This document shows positions 43,979-54,011 of a stretch of DNA of 64,000 nucleotides, one piece after another. The notes below the pieces were generated by a model, which worked only from the letters and a program-made list of their open reading frames with translations, was not told where the DNA came from and did no database searches. Both the position numbers and the translations under genes were made by a program. Numbering within the stretch: the stretch's first letter is position 1; each line of letters starts with the position of its first letter. Source of the stretch: CBDFMG01 sp965221205 [NCBI: bacterium] (lineage in GTDB: Bacteria > SM23-31). The stretch covers positions 682,001-746,000 of the forward strand of contig OZ244870.1 in NCBI GenBank assembly GCA_965221205.1, given 5' to 3'.

Positions 43979-44266
43979 TCAGAAGTTTTTTGCATCAACC
44001 GCCAGAGTCTCATTGAGGATTTGAATATCCAACTCTTTCTCGGCAACCAGGCGTTTCAGGCGAATATTCTCTCTCTCTAACGCTTTCAATCGTTTCGCCT
44101 GATTCACCCGAAGACCACCATACTCCTTTCGCCAACGATAATAGGTCTGCTCTGTAACCTCAATCTGGCGAGCAGCTTGTTGAACCGACTGACCTTGAGC
44201 GAGCAGTACTTCTGCCTCTCGAAGCTTGTGGATAATTTGTTCTGATGTGTGAATTCTACGTGCCAT
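43979..44266 (-). CDS. IS3-family transposase OrfA
   Basis: 95 residues: helix-turn-helix (KLREAEVLLAQGQSVQQAAR, VTEQTYYRWRKEYGG) and a leucine-zipper-like C-terminus (LKALERENIRLKRLVAEKEL). It ends just after GCAAAAAAC, where a -1 slip would carry the ribosome into orfB to make the OrfAB transposase. OrfA alone usually acts as DNA-binding regulator. Confidence 0.92.
   Translation of the reverse strand: MARRIHTSEQIIHKLREAEVLLAQGQSVQQAARQIEVTEQTYYRWRKEYGGLRVNQAKRLKALERENIRLKRLVAEKELDIQILNETLAVDAKNF
43985..43991 (-). promoter_or_regulatory. Programmed -1 frameshift slippery site
   Basis: AAAAAAC on the minus strand within codons GCA AAA AAC of orfA. Slipping back one base gives GCA AAA AAA CTT CTG and keeps open into orfB, the standard way IS3 elements make OrfAB. 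Confidence 0.75.
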
Positions 44267-45051
44267 TGATCTTGCTCCTTTCTTTTCAATCTAATCCCTG
44301 TACTAATATACTATCTGGATCAACTTTTGGGGGCAAGGTCAAATCCTAACCTACAGGAGAAAGCGGAAAGGAGTCGCATTTCTCTATGAGTCGTGCTGGG
44401 ATAATGGTGCAGAATTATTCGGAAGCCATGCCATTATTGATTACAGTATTGCGGTGACGCAGTCATCAGTCTTTAATCCACGTGGTTCTTCGAATGACAG
44501 TAAACAAATCATCGGCAGAATTGGACTCCAGCCGTTTATTAGTATGCGTCTCGGTGTCAGATATGCCCGTGCACCCTATGCGAACAGCGGAATCGATATC
44601 TATACAATTGGTACAAACGATAGTCAGAATGTCATTAACGTGCTTCTCAGCCGGGACATAAAAGATTATACAGGAAATTATCGTTGCCGATTTCGAATAC
44701 ACCGCTGGACATGTACAAATCTATTCCGAGTGGTTTCGAACATGGTTCAAATCCGGCCATGATCTCTCTGAACTAACAGCAAACGGTTACTATATTGAGG
44801 CACAGTATACACTTACTCCGCAGCTCTTTGCAGCCGGACGATTTGGTCAAATGATATTTGATGAGATTAAGACGTCAACAGGTGCAATGGAACCATGGGA
44901 CTACAATGTGAGTCGAATAGAATTATGGTTGGGTTATATAAACTGACTCGTTCAATGGTCGTCAAAGGTGTCAGCCAATTCAACAAGTATGACGATGCTC
45001 CATTAGAGAGTATTCAATTTGTTGCACTGCAGCTCAAAGCATTTTTCTAAT

Positions 45052-46473
45052 ATGAAAACAATACGAATAAACAGATTTTCTCTCGTTATTGCGGTTCTCG
45101 CATTTATAATGTTACAGGGTGCGAGAAAGCACAAACTCTACACAAGTGATATTACATGAGCGGACCAAAAATACATGGTCTGCTCGTTCTCGGTGACAGG
45201 GTTGACGACGAACTTGCACTCAATCTCAAAGATATGACCGATTCGGACGTCAGTTTCATAGTGAATGAATTTGTTCTCGGATCCACTATTGAAAACTTTG
45301 AACGGATACTATTGCTTGAAGCATTTGATGCGGCCGACAGAATTGCTCTTGGAGGCATGAGCTCAGGTCCAGAACAAATTATTAACACGTTTGTCCTCGA
45401 TGATGCATTCCATCTCTACATTAAAGGAAATTTTCCCGGTTATCCGCAGGCCAATTATTTCTTAAGCCAGTCGAACGATTCTGAAACCGCGTTGCTCTGT
45501 GATCTCCAGCTCATTTTTATACTCGTTGGGATAAGCGCTGTTGCGGTTGTATTTTTGCTGGGCTTTTTTGTGGCTCGGTGCTTAACACTCCCTCTTAACG
45601 ATCTTATTGAAGGGTCTCAGGGTATGGCAGACGGAAATTATGACCGTGCTATATCCACCATATTGCGGGAAGACAAAAGCAATGATGAGATTTCCAAACT
45701 TGCACCGAGTTTTGAACAGATGCGGTGCAGTATCCGGGATAATATCGAAAAAATAACATCGTTGAATATGGAACTCGTTGATAAAAATGGCGAGCTTGAA
45801 AAAGCACAGGATGAGTTAATAAATTCGGAACGGATGTCAACTGTCGAAAAAATGGTAAGCATAATTATCCACGATTTTAAAAGCCCGATGCAAGTCATTA
45901 AAGGCATGACACAGTTTATTTCGATGGGCAATATCGACGAAGAAAAGAGGAACGACCTCATAGCCTATATCAATAAAGCGATCGATCAGATGAATAACAT
46001 GACCCACGATATTCTCGATTTTATCCGGGGCAGAAAAAATCTAAATTTCAAGACGGTAAAACTCTCAAAAGTAATAAACGAACTTCTTGCCTATATGTCG
46101 AATGACTTGCAGAACAATAATTTTCAAGTCACTCGGACTGTCGATTTTGATCCCGAAATGACAATCGATTTGTTCAAGATCAAAAGGGTGTTTGAAAATC
46201 TTGTTCGGAACGCAATCGAAGCTTCGGAAGGTGAAAATTCAATCGATATTGCCTCTGAAAAATACAATGGTGCTGAAATAAAAGATTCTCTCTTTGAGCC
46301 GTTTATAACGAAAGGAAAATCGCAAGGGACCGGACTGGGACTTGCCATAAAAACTGGTTGAAGACCATAAAGGAGCCATTGCAGTCGAGTCGGAAACCGG
46401 AAAAGGGACTACGTTTATTATCGATTTACCATATGGTGAAAATGCAAAGAAATTGATAACGGAAGAGCCATGA
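45052..46473 (+). pseudogene. Sensor histidine kinase, decayed (G1 box deleted, two frameshifts)
   Basis: From ATG 45052 (MKTIRINRFSLVIAVLAFIM) an early frameshift leads into the frame of 45156-46361: an extracytoplasmic sensor region (to ~residue 120), TM helix (IFILVGISAVAVVFLLGFF), HAMP (RCLTLPLNDLIEGSQGMADG), coiled coil, H-box HDFKSPMQVIKGM, N-box FENLVRNAIEAS. Where the G1 box (DxGxG) should be, YNGAEIKDSLFEPF shows a deletion of roughly 20 residues near 46270. The F/G2 boxes follow (KGKSQGTGLGLAI), then one extra A in the run at 46349-46353 shifts the frame; LVEDHKGAIAVESETGKGTT completes the C-terminus. It cannot bind ATP normally. ATGA overlap with the response regulator. Confidence 0.75.
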
Positions 46474-46774
46474 CCAAGAAAAAAATTCTTATTGTTGACG
46501 ATGATGAAGCATTAAGAAAACTAGCAATTTACAGCCTCGCGATTATCTATCCCAATGTAATATGTTCATTGAAGCGGAAAACGGATTTGAAGCACTCGAC
46601 AAGCTAATCAAACACAAGCCCGATTTGATTCTCCTCGATATGTTTATCGGTACTGTCGATAAAGATACGGTTGATGAAATCATCAATCTTGGTGTCAGCG
46701 ACTATCTCGTAAAGCCGTTTGAAATCGACGCCCTCCTCGAGAAAGTCGACTGCTTCCTCAAAGATGATATGTAA
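46470..46774 (+). pseudogene. Response regulator receiver protein, decayed
   Basis: Begins MTKKKILIVDDDEALRKLA with the acidic pocket, frameshifts near 46555, then continues FIEAENGFEALDKLIKHKPD, LILLDMF (phosphoacceptor Asp), and IGTVDKDTVDEIINLGVSDY with LVKPFEIDALLEK. Between LLDMF and GTVDKD about 25 residues typical of receivers, covering the loop after the phosphosite and beta4, are missing, the second clean internal deletion in this gene pair. There was no output domain, so it was a single-domain (CheY-like) regulator. Start overlaps the kinase stop. Confidence 0.7.
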
Positions 46775-46954
46775 AGATGGAATTTGATATTGGTGTCGCC
46801 GAGTAAGTACCTACTGGTATTATCCCGCCGATTCAGTATGATACTCTTGTAATTTGGTCATAATAGTAGTATATTTTCCAATAGTATAGAGGGATACTGT
46901 TCGAATATTGTGTCTCCATGGTATAAGTGATTTATTTAGGACCGGAAAGAATAT

Positions 46955-49600
46955 ATGCTGCGGAAATTATCCATTAATCCAGAAGAAAATATCATTAACG
47001 AGATTCTTCTTCCTCTTGACGCTGAACTCCGAAAAAAAGTTCTGAAGAATATCAAAGAAGTTCTCATTCTGAAAAATATACCGGTTAAGTCAAGTACTGA
47101 TATCCCCCGCCTTGCTGAAGAATATCTGACGCTGAAAGAGACGAAAACAATATTTCTCGATACTATCAGATTGGTACCGGCGGCAGCAGAAGACACAAGG
47201 ATTCTCAAGGCAGAATACCTTGAAAAAAGGATATCACGGGTAATAGAGGGTGACAAAAGATTAAGAAGACAATTTGTACAGAATCTAACCCGGATACTGC
47301 TGGAACTGGGACTTATCGACGACCAGGATGTTGAATCCTGGTCAAAGCTGCCGGCTAAAGAGCGGAGATCAAAAGTATTTTACCATGCCGCGAATTACCT
47401 TTATTATTTGGAACTCGAGGATGTTTTTACCACGATACTCGAACCGAAATCTCGCCTGACGGATATAGTCAAAGATGTAGTCAGAGAGGTGCGGAATGTC
47501 GATGTCATCAAGAACATGACAAACAGCGAGATTGTTGCATTTTTAGACCGGATATTGCTGCACGAAAAGGAGTTCAGTGATGCCGATAAGAAGGAGTTGT
47601 TGGAGACAATAATCGATACATTCATCTCGAACCATCATTATTACAGAGTTTCCGCAGTAAAATATTTTTCACTCACAGACATCTACAATATTCTTGTCAG
47701 ACGGATAGGTCTGCCTGACCGTCAAGGGAAAATCGGACAAAAGGCTGCTGGGATGATTCTGGCGTATAGAATTCTAACTACCGAAAAAAGCGATTTTTCA
47801 GACAAAGTGAAAATTCCCAAATCGTATTATCTGACATCTGATGTATTTTTCGAATGTCAGCTTTCGCACTCGTACAACTGGTCGACATTGAAATACCGGT
47901 TCAGAGATGGCCATATGACTGAAGAAGAACTTGAAGATGAATATCTTTTGCTCCGTCAAGCGCAGATGGAAATCGAAATGCCCGATATAATCAGAATTGA
48001 GCTTCGGAAAGTACTCGAAAAAGTCGGGCATGTTCCTGTCATTGTCCGGTCGTCAAGCCTGCTTGAAGACAGTAAAAGCTCCTTCAGCGGAAAGTACGAC
48101 AGCTTCTTCTTTGCCAATCAGCCGCTGCACGATGATCCCGCACAGGACCTCGAACTCCGCGTAGACAGCTTGATCGAGAAAATTTTTCAAGTCTATGTAT
48201 CACTCGGAAAGCCGGAAGTGCTCATTTACCGGAGAGAGCGTGGACTTCTCGATGTTGATGAGCGGATGTCGGTACTGATTCAAACGGTCGAAGGCAAGCG
48301 GTATGGTAAGTACTATCTGCCGGCATTGTCAGGAGTTGGCCTTTCACAAAATAACAGAGTAAATACCGGGCGGATAAAATGGGATGACCCGGTGCTCAGG
48401 ATCGGTATGGGGCTTGGGACCGGAATCGTCGACATCAAGGGAAATCAAGTCAAAGTTGTCTATCCCGCGAATCCAGAGTATTCCACAATTCTCGATTTTT
48501 ATCAGACACTCCAATCATCGCAGAAAAATATCGATGTACTGAACCTCGAAAATGACACAGTCGAATCAATTCAAAAATCTGATTTATTTGAATATCTGAA
48601 CAGCAATGATTCTGACGATGAGAACATTCGTTATCTGAAAAAGGTTATGGGTGAATATTTCCTCTCTACAGCAGAAGTAGACTATTTAATGGATGGAATC
48701 GGCCTAAACATGGAGCTCGATCAGAATAAACATGTTGTCACGCTCGACGGCCTGAAGAAAACGGGATTTTATCCGATGTCGGAATGGATACTCAGGATTC
48801 TCAGTGAGAAATATGTCCCCGCCGATGTCGAATTTACGCTCAACCTAACCCCATCTAGGATGTTGTCGGATGAAAACGTAAATAATGAAACATTCACCTT
48901 AACGGTTCTTCAGTGCCGGCAATTGACCGGAATACTCGAACACAAAATCCATGCAATACCGGAAGATATGCCCGAGAAAAATGTTCTGGCCCTTGTTAAT
49001 AAAGATGTGACCAACGGATATGTTCCGAATATAGGTTACATTGCCTATGTCGATCCCGATGAGTACTACCAACTCGATGAAACACAGATGCATACAATTG
49101 CCCGCCTCATAGGTCAGATAAATTCCGCATTGAAAGGGCAGCGATTTATCTTGATCGGTCCCGGCAGATGGGGCAGTAGTTCACCATTTTATGGTATTAA
49201 AGTCACCTATTCGGAAATTTACAATACACTCGGCCTTATCGAGATATCGAAACTGCTCTCTGATGCATCGTATTCCGAACCGTCGCTTGGTTCACATTTT
49301 GGTAATGATGTCCGTGAAAGCAATATTATTACCATGACAATTTATCCGGGAATGGGCGATTCTGTCTATCAAAGCAAAGTACTTCAGAACAGCCAGAATC
49401 TTGTTGCGGAATTCTTTCAAGGCCATATTCTCGATGACTGGGTAACAGGTGTAGTGCGTATTATCGATACAAAAACGGTACCCTCGAAAAGTATTAACAA
49501 AGACAGGCAAGCGCTACATATTATTGCCAATGCACCAGAATCAATCGGGATCATGTATCTTGGCGAAAAGAAGAAGAAAGAGATCGCCAAACCGGTCTGA
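46955..49600 (+). CDS. PEP/pyruvate-binding-domain protein (PPDK N-terminal-like)
   Basis: 881 residues, no signal peptide. An N-terminal helical region of ~250 residues is followed by the nucleotide-binding pyruvate-phosphate-dikinase-like domain: KIGQKAAGMILAYRIL, VPVIVRSSSLLEDSKSSFSG (the conserved SSS-ED-SF-G motif) and SVLIQTVEGKRYGKYYLPAL. No phosphohistidine domain or PEP-binding barrel is present, so it is not a complete PEP synthase. Such stand-alone proteins occur in FCB bacteria with unknown substrate. Intact despite the decayed genes just upstream. Confidence 0.82.
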   Translation: MLRKLSINPEENIINEILLPLDAELRKKVLKNIKEVLILKNIPVKSSTDIPRLAEEYLTLKETKTIFLDTIRLVPAAAEDTRILKAEYLEKRISRVIEGDKRLRRQFVQNLTRILLELGLIDDQDVESWSKLPAKERRSKVFYHAANYLYYLELEDVFTTILEPKSRLTDIVKDVVREVRNVDVIKNMTNSEIVAFLDRILLHEKEFSDADKKELLETIIDTFISNHHYYRVSAVKYFSLTDIYNILVRRIGLPDRQGKIGQKAAGMILAYRILTTEKSDFSDKVKIPKSYYLTSDVFFECQLSHSYNWSTLKYRFRDGHMTEEELEDEYLLLRQAQMEIEMPDIIRIELRKVLEKVGHVPVIVRSSSLLEDSKSSFSGKYDSFFFANQPLHDDPAQDLELRVDSLIEKIFQVYVSLGKPEVLIYRRERGLLDVDERMSVLIQTVEGKRYGKYYLPALSGVGLSQNNRVNTGRIKWDDPVLRIGMGLGTGIVDIKGNQVKVVYPANPEYSTILDFYQTLQSSQKNIDVLNLENDTVESIQKSDLFEYLNSNDSDDENIRYLKKVMGEYFLSTAEVDYLMDGIGLNMELDQNKHVVTLDGLKKTGFYPMSEWILRILSEKYVPADVEFTLNLTPSRMLSDENVNNETFTLTVLQCRQLTGILEHKIHAIPEDMPEKNVLALVNKDVTNGYVPNIGYIAYVDPDEYYQLDETQMHTIARLIGQINSALKGQRFILIGPGRWGSSSPFYGIKVTYSEIYNTLGLIEISKLLSDASYSEPSLGSHFGNDVRESNIITMTIYPGMGDSVYQSKVLQNSQNLVAEFFQGHILDDWVTGVVRIIDTKTVPSKSINKDRQALHIIANAPESIGIMYLGEKKKKEIAKPV

Positions 49601-49679
49601 ACAGCCTGACAACGAACAGCCGACACAATCTCCTTTTTATTGAGAAACGGTATATACACTAGAAACATCGGTAATTTTT

Positions 49680-50231
49680 ATGATCAGTATCGTAACAGGA
49701 TCAGCAATCGGATGTGCCTTCCTTATCCGTATCGTTGTCGGTCTTTTCCTCCGGCCGCCGACGAAACTCGGAAAGAAAGCGGCCACAGCGTTAATACTGA
49801 TAACGTGTACCGGTTTAATAATAGCAGTATTTGAATCAGAATCTATAAACGGCTATCTGGAAATGCGGTCTTGGCCTGCGGTCAACGGCACTATTCGGAC
49901 TTCCACCGTTGTGGAAGAGCGCGCCTTTCGTCCTGAGGTAACGTATGAATTCCATGTCAACGGTTCGGATTATTCAAGGACTACCGACCTGCAAATGCCT
50001 CCGTTCGGGGGCAGGACCAGTAAAATGGATGCTGCACAAAAACTCTCAGGGATGTACCCCGACAATTCCCGGGTCGTCGTGTATTACAATCCCGAGAATC
50101 CTAATAACTCGCGTATCAAGATAGGTGTCCCTGTAGAGAATTATCTGAAACTTTCATTCAGTTTCTTTTTGTTGTGCGGCGGATTAGTCTTTCTATTGTG
50201 CTCATATCCCCGTAAAAAAGAGATAAATTGA
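49680..50231 (+). CDS. DUF3592 membrane protein
   Basis: 183 residues with N-terminal (IVTGSAIGCAFLIRIVVGLF and AATALILITCTGLIIAVF) and C-terminal (LKLSFSFFLLCGGLVFLLCS) membrane segments enclosing the DUF3592 domain: WPAVNGTIRTSTVVEE, VTYEFHVNGSDYSRT, and VVVYYNPENPNNSRI. Function unknown. Confidence 0.8.
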   Translation: MISIVTGSAIGCAFLIRIVVGLFLRPPTKLGKKAATALILITCTGLIIAVFESESINGYLEMRSWPAVNGTIRTSTVVEERAFRPEVTYEFHVNGSDYSRTTDLQMPPFGGRTSKMDAAQKLSGMYPDNSRVVVYYNPENPNNSRIKIGVPVENYLKLSFSFFLLCGGLVFLLCSYPRKKEIN

Positions 50232-50383
50232 GAAGTCCTCAACCAACATATAACATATTGTCCCGAAAATCTGCTTGCGATACGCCCAATATTTTGCTAT
50301 TTTACGTATCGTTTTAAGCACAAATATCTTATCAGTAATTTTAGTCATTCGGGATACCTGAAGCACAATCAAACGGAGATAAA

Positions 50384-50842
50384 ATGACAAAAGTTGCGAT
50401 ACTAATTGGAAGCGAATCTGACCGCGAAGTAATGAATGATTCGATTAAATATCTCGATTATTTCGGAATAGAAAACGAAATGCATGTTCTTTCAGCTCAC
50501 CGTAACGCCGATAAGGCGACAGCGTTCGTCAAAGAAGCAGCCGGAAACGGTTTTACCTGTATAATTGCCGGGGCCGGTATGGCAGCCCATTTACCAGGAG
50601 TAGCAGCCGCCCATACACACCTTCCGGTGATAGGCGTTCCGCTCGATGCTTCGCCGCTCAATGGGGTCGATGCGCTTTATTCGATAGTACAAATGCCTCC
50701 CGGTATTCCTGTGGGAACGGTCGCAATCGGAAAACCAGGTGCTCGAAATGCTGCTGTCCTTGCAGCACGGATTATTGCACTAAACGATTCCACTGTTCTG
50801 CAGAAACTGGAAGAATTTAAGCAAAAGGGTTTTAAACTATAA
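50384..50842 (+). CDS. purE: N5-carboxyaminoimidazole ribonucleotide mutase
   Basis: 152 residues, the normal length for class I PurE. Motifs: AILIGSESDREVMNDSIKYL (usual GSxSD), HVLSAHRNADKATAF (SAHR with catalytic His), GAGMAAHLPGVAAAHTHLPV and GIPVGTVAIGKPGARNAAVLA. It converts N5-CAIR to CAIR in purine synthesis. No purK is next to it. The following kinase gene lies 55 bases downstream in the same direction and may be cotranscribed. Confidence 0.95.
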   Translation: MTKVAILIGSESDREVMNDSIKYLDYFGIENEMHVLSAHRNADKATAFVKEAAGNGFTCIIAGAGMAAHLPGVAAAHTHLPVIGVPLDASPLNGVDALYSIVQMPPGIPVGTVAIGKPGARNAAVLAARIIALNDSTVLQKLEEFKQKGFKL

Positions 50843-50897
50843 AAGACGAATCAGGATTCAGTTGTGCATTCGGCATGAAAGTAATGAGATAATCATT

Positions 50898-51833
50898 ATG
50901 GCACAACGTTCCATAGCGGTAATCGGTACGATATGCTGTGATGAGGTTCGCCGACCGGGTCGAAAACCGGTAACCGGGTACGGTGGCATTTACTATTCGC
51001 TCATTACACTTGCACAGCTCTTTGACAGAAATGATTTGATTTATCCGATCTGTTCGGTTGGTGAAGAAGAATATTCCGCTCTTATTCATGAAATCAAGCA
51101 TTATCCGGCAATAAAACACGATCGGATTTCACGCTATCCCGGCCCGAACAATCGGGTTGTCTTAGAGTATTATTCTCAGGAAGAACGGCGGGAATTTTCA
51201 ACATATTTACCCAAGCAGTTTACTTGCAGCGATATGGTTCCGCTGCCCGATGTAGGACTAGTACTCCTGAACTTTGTTTCGGGTAAGGAAATGAGCTATA
51301 AAACAGTGTGTGCTCTGAAACGGCGGATGAATGTTCCGCTTTTTATCGATCTGCATAGCATTTTTCTCGGATTCGGGAATAACGGTGAGCGGTACTACCG
51401 TACAGGAAAAAAGTGGACTCACTGGCACCGGAGCGGAGATATTTTGCAGATGAACAGCACTGAAGCGCAGATACTTGCCGGGGAGGAATTGAATGGACCG
51501 TCCCGTGTCGAGACGTTCGGAAAGTATCTTGTCGATCAGGGCGCTTCTGTTGTTCTGATTACCGAGGGACATAAAGGATCAGTAGTTGTCTGGGAAAAAG
51601 AATCAAAGACGTTTGTCAAAAGAATCCCGGCTTATATTTCGGAAAAATCGGTCGATCCAACAGGTTGCGGCGATATATACTCTTCTGCATTTGCCTACCG
51701 GTTTGGAGACGGTGCCGATCCCGCAGAAGCGGCCGATTTTGCAAGCAGGGTATCCGGTATACGCGCAGGCATGAGTTCCAGCAGCGAACTTTCTTTAGTG
51801 CGGAGTACGTTGCAGCACAAAGGTCTTTTATGA
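50898..51833 (+). CDS. PfkB-family carbohydrate/nucleoside kinase
   Basis: About 311 residues from the ATG at 50898 (MAQRSIAVIGTICCDEV); an upstream in-frame ATG at 50862 adds a non-conserved leader. The PfkB signature is VDPTGCGDIYSSAFAYRFG with the catalytic Asp in the GxGD anion hole. N-terminal substrate motif includes PVTGYGGIYYSLI. The exact substrate cannot be told; ribokinase-like enzymes phosphorylate sugars or nucleosides. Confidence 0.85.
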   Translation: MAQRSIAVIGTICCDEVRRPGRKPVTGYGGIYYSLITLAQLFDRNDLIYPICSVGEEEYSALIHEIKHYPAIKHDRISRYPGPNNRVVLEYYSQEERREFSTYLPKQFTCSDMVPLPDVGLVLLNFVSGKEMSYKTVCALKRRMNVPLFIDLHSIFLGFGNNGERYYRTGKKWTHWHRSGDILQMNSTEAQILAGEELNGPSRVETFGKYLVDQGASVVLITEGHKGSVVVWEKESKTFVKRIPAYISEKSVDPTGCGDIYSSAFAYRFGDGADPAEAADFASRVSGIRAGMSSSSELSLVRSTLQHKGLL

Positions 51834-51942
51834 TAAAATTGCCATTTCGACCGTAGTCCTTGTGAAGAACCAGGACGATTGAGTCTGCTCACAATTATAA
51901 GCACATTTAAATACAAATTTTTTTGGAAGATGAGGCCATACA

Positions 51943-53037
51943 ATGAATCGGAACGCACTAAGGAGATATTGTTCACTCTGTTTATTGACCCTATTCTTCG
52001 GCTTTTCGGGATGTTCGAGTGTATCCCGTCTTAATTCACCTGAAGAAACTCCTCCTTCCGGCGAATCAGCCGGTCAGATTATGCCAGCTCAACAACAGCA
52101 AGCTGCTAATCCTTCAGGAGGTGTCGAGATTGTTCCTGCAGCGCCAACTGCGCTGTCGGGCAAACTCCAGCAGATTTCGACTGAACTCAGAATGATTTCT
52201 CAGGAGCTGAAACAGATTACAGAGATACTAAGATATATGAGTGGAGCAGTACCGGGAACAATTTCCCGGCCACCCTCGTCACCTCAGATACCCGAAACGA
52301 TTCGTCCGGTTTTTCCGTCTGACACCACTGCTGCTAGACTGCGGCCGTCTTTTCAATCAGCTTTGGCAGAAGCAAACACTGCTGTTGAGGAGGGTCTTTC
52401 CGGTGGTATGACGATTGTGCCGGAACTGGAAAAAGAACCGGAACCTGCAATGCCGACCGCCTCATATCAACTAATGATATCTTCGGTCGAGAGGTCTGAT
52501 CTGGCAGATATAATGGGTGGAATGCCGGATATTTCGAGCGATAATTCTGGTAATCTAATTTATGCTGATAGTTTTGTAACATTTGTATGGACTATCGAAC
52601 CGCGGGATATTAGTGTCACTTTTACTAATAATTCAATCGATACACTGACTATTCTCTGGAAAGACGCAGGTTTTATCGACGAAAACAATAAGCGGTATCC
52701 GGTGATTCATGAGAAAATTACCTATAAGAATACGGAAACAGAACAGAAACCAACAATTTTAATGCCGAATGAAAAAGTGTCTGATGTCCTCTATCCTGCT
52801 GACTATCTCATCTTTAACAAATCGACTGGATGGCTCCAGTACCCGATTATGCCGTATACAGCATTCGATCTCAGAACGAAAACCCGTGTCACCGATGAAA
52901 AGTTCAGCGCATTAGTTGACGAATATGTTGGAACGTCGTTTCAGATTGCTGTTCCAATACAGTTTCACGAAGAGCTCTTTGAATATCTGTTCACATTTGA
53001 AGTTGAGGACTCATTTGTTTCCATAGGGCAGCAATGA
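51943..53037 (+). CDS. Hypothetical lipoprotein
   Basis: 364 residues with a lipobox (LFFGFSGCSSV), a Gln/Pro/Ala/Ser-rich linker with heptad-like stretch (LQQISTELRMISQELKQITE, a short coiled coil around residues 70-95), a Pro-rich section, and a C-terminal beta-rich domain (SFVTFVWTIEPRDISVTFTN, later FQIAVPIQFHEELFEYLFTF). No family recognised. It is exported and anchored, most likely in the outer membrane. Confidence 0.7.
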   Translation: MNRNALRRYCSLCLLTLFFGFSGCSSVSRLNSPEETPPSGESAGQIMPAQQQQAANPSGGVEIVPAAPTALSGKLQQISTELRMISQELKQITEILRYMSGAVPGTISRPPSSPQIPETIRPVFPSDTTAARLRPSFQSALAEANTAVEEGLSGGMTIVPELEKEPEPAMPTASYQLMISSVERSDLADIMGGMPDISSDNSGNLIYADSFVTFVWTIEPRDISVTFTNNSIDTLTILWKDAGFIDENNKRYPVIHEKITYKNTETEQKPTILMPNEKVSDVLYPADYLIFNKSTGWLQYPIMPYTAFDLRTKTRVTDEKFSALVDEYVGTSFQIAVPIQFHEELFEYLFTFEVEDSFVSIGQQ

Positions 53038-53060
53038 TTGGCTGAAATTGTACAGTGTTT

Positions 53061-53978
53061 ATGAAAAAAATCCGCATTATGCTAACCGGTTGTCACGGTC
53101 TGCTTGGACAACGACTTGTTCAGGAAATGAGAGATGGTGTGCTTGTGCTTGGTGTCGATCTGCATGAAACTCCTCATATTCATGGTGAACATTTTCAATA
53201 TGCACAGCTCGATATTACATCACGGGCGGATGTAAAACATATCGTCGGCGAATTTGCTCCGAATGTAGTCATAAATACTGCGGCATTTACCGATGTCGAT
53301 ACATGCGAAACAGAGAGAGAGACGTGTTGGCGTGTCAATGTTGATGGTGTCAAACATATTACGTATGCAGCTTATAAGTTGAAAGCAAAGGTTATACAAT
53401 TTTCAACTGATTATATCTTTAATAGCAGGAAGGAAGTCTATACAGAAGACGATACACCGGAGCCGTTAAACTATTATGGAAAGTCAAAGCTTGCAAGTGA
53501 AAACATCGTCAAGGCCGGAGGCGAAAATTGGGCTATCGTACGGACATCAACACTCTTTGATGTCGATGTGCTCCTCGATAAACAGAATTTCGTGACATGG
53601 GTAATAAAAAATCTTCAGCAGGGGAACAAAATTAAGGTTGTTTCCGATCAGTGGAGTAATCCTACATTGGCTAGGAATCTTGCACAGTCCGTTTGGAATA
53701 TTGTACACAATAACTGTACGAGTGTCTATCATGCGGTTGGTAGAGATAACACGAACAGGTTTGCATTTGCCAAACGTATTGCTTCCATATTCGATCTCAA
53801 CGAATGGCTAATTGAAGAAATAACCACCGAAGAACTTGGACAAAAAGCGCAGAGACCGCAAAAAATAGGACTTGATATTTCGAAAATCGAGAGTGAATGT
53901 AACATTAAAATGTTGGGAATTGAAGATAGTCTGGTGATTTTCAAGCACGATTATCTTGAAATGCACTGCATCAATTAA
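53061..53978 (+). CDS. rfbD: dTDP-4-dehydrorhamnose reductase-like (RmlD/RfbD) SDR
   Basis: 305 residues from ATG 53061; a GTG two codons earlier is possible but less likely. Rossmann motif MLTGCHGLLGQRLV, NTAAFTDVDTCETE, active-site STDYIF with YYGKSK (Y-x-x-x-K), and SDQWSNPTLARNLA near the substrate site. It reduces dTDP-4-keto-6-deoxysugars in envelope polysaccharide synthesis. Neighbouring glycosyltransferase genes support that role. The precise product is inferred from family. Confidence 0.85.
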   Translation: MKKIRIMLTGCHGLLGQRLVQEMRDGVLVLGVDLHETPHIHGEHFQYAQLDITSRADVKHIVGEFAPNVVINTAAFTDVDTCETERETCWRVNVDGVKHITYAAYKLKAKVIQFSTDYIFNSRKEVYTEDDTPEPLNYYGKSKLASENIVKAGGENWAIVRTSTLFDVDVLLDKQNFVTWVIKNLQQGNKIKVVSDQWSNPTLARNLAQSVWNIVHNNCTSVYHAVGRDNTNRFAFAKRIASIFDLNEWLIEEITTEELGQKAQRPQKIGLDISKIESECNIKMLGIEDSLVIFKHDYLEMHCIN

Positions 53979-54011
53979 GAGAAGCAATATACCTGCAAAT
54001 GAAATGTTAGA

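Larger units (their letters stand above)
43061..44341 (-). mobile_element. Intact IS3-family element (IS407-like)
   Basis: Ends TGACCTGCCCCTAATGTTTG and, on the other strand, TGACCTTGCCCCCAAAAGTT, as an imperfect inverted repeat. It carries the two overlapping frames orfA and orfB on the minus strand, both undamaged, joined by a slippery A6C. About 1.28 kb. It is GC-richer than its surroundings and sits inside a porin-like gene. No convincing target duplication was found at the ends I chose. Confidence 0.88.
42849..45050 (+). pseudogene. Outer-membrane porin-like gene interrupted by an IS3-family element
   Basis: Before the IS: signal peptide ending LFSQ, then after a frameshift VTNTEGNHVDVNSNRAGDNS, typical of porin N-termini. 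After the IS: FLYESCWDNGAELFGSHAII, RGSSNDSKQIIGRIGLQPFI, and (shifted near 44680) VADFEYTAGHVQIYSEWFRT, QYTLTPQLFAAGRFGQMIFD, ending LESIQFVALQLKAFF at 45050: alternating beta strands with a C-terminal Phe, as in outer-membrane barrels. The first frameshift is caused by a perfect 10-base tandem duplication (CTTTTGCCTC at 42968-42987); an in-frame TGA follows near 44944. The insertion also appears to have lost some central coding sequence. Confidence 0.75.

Noticed and set aside
46786-46815. Nine-codon ORF (MEFDIGVAE) after the response regulator
   Set aside because: It has a start near a weak AAAG but ends at once and resembles nothing; more likely part of the decayed region.
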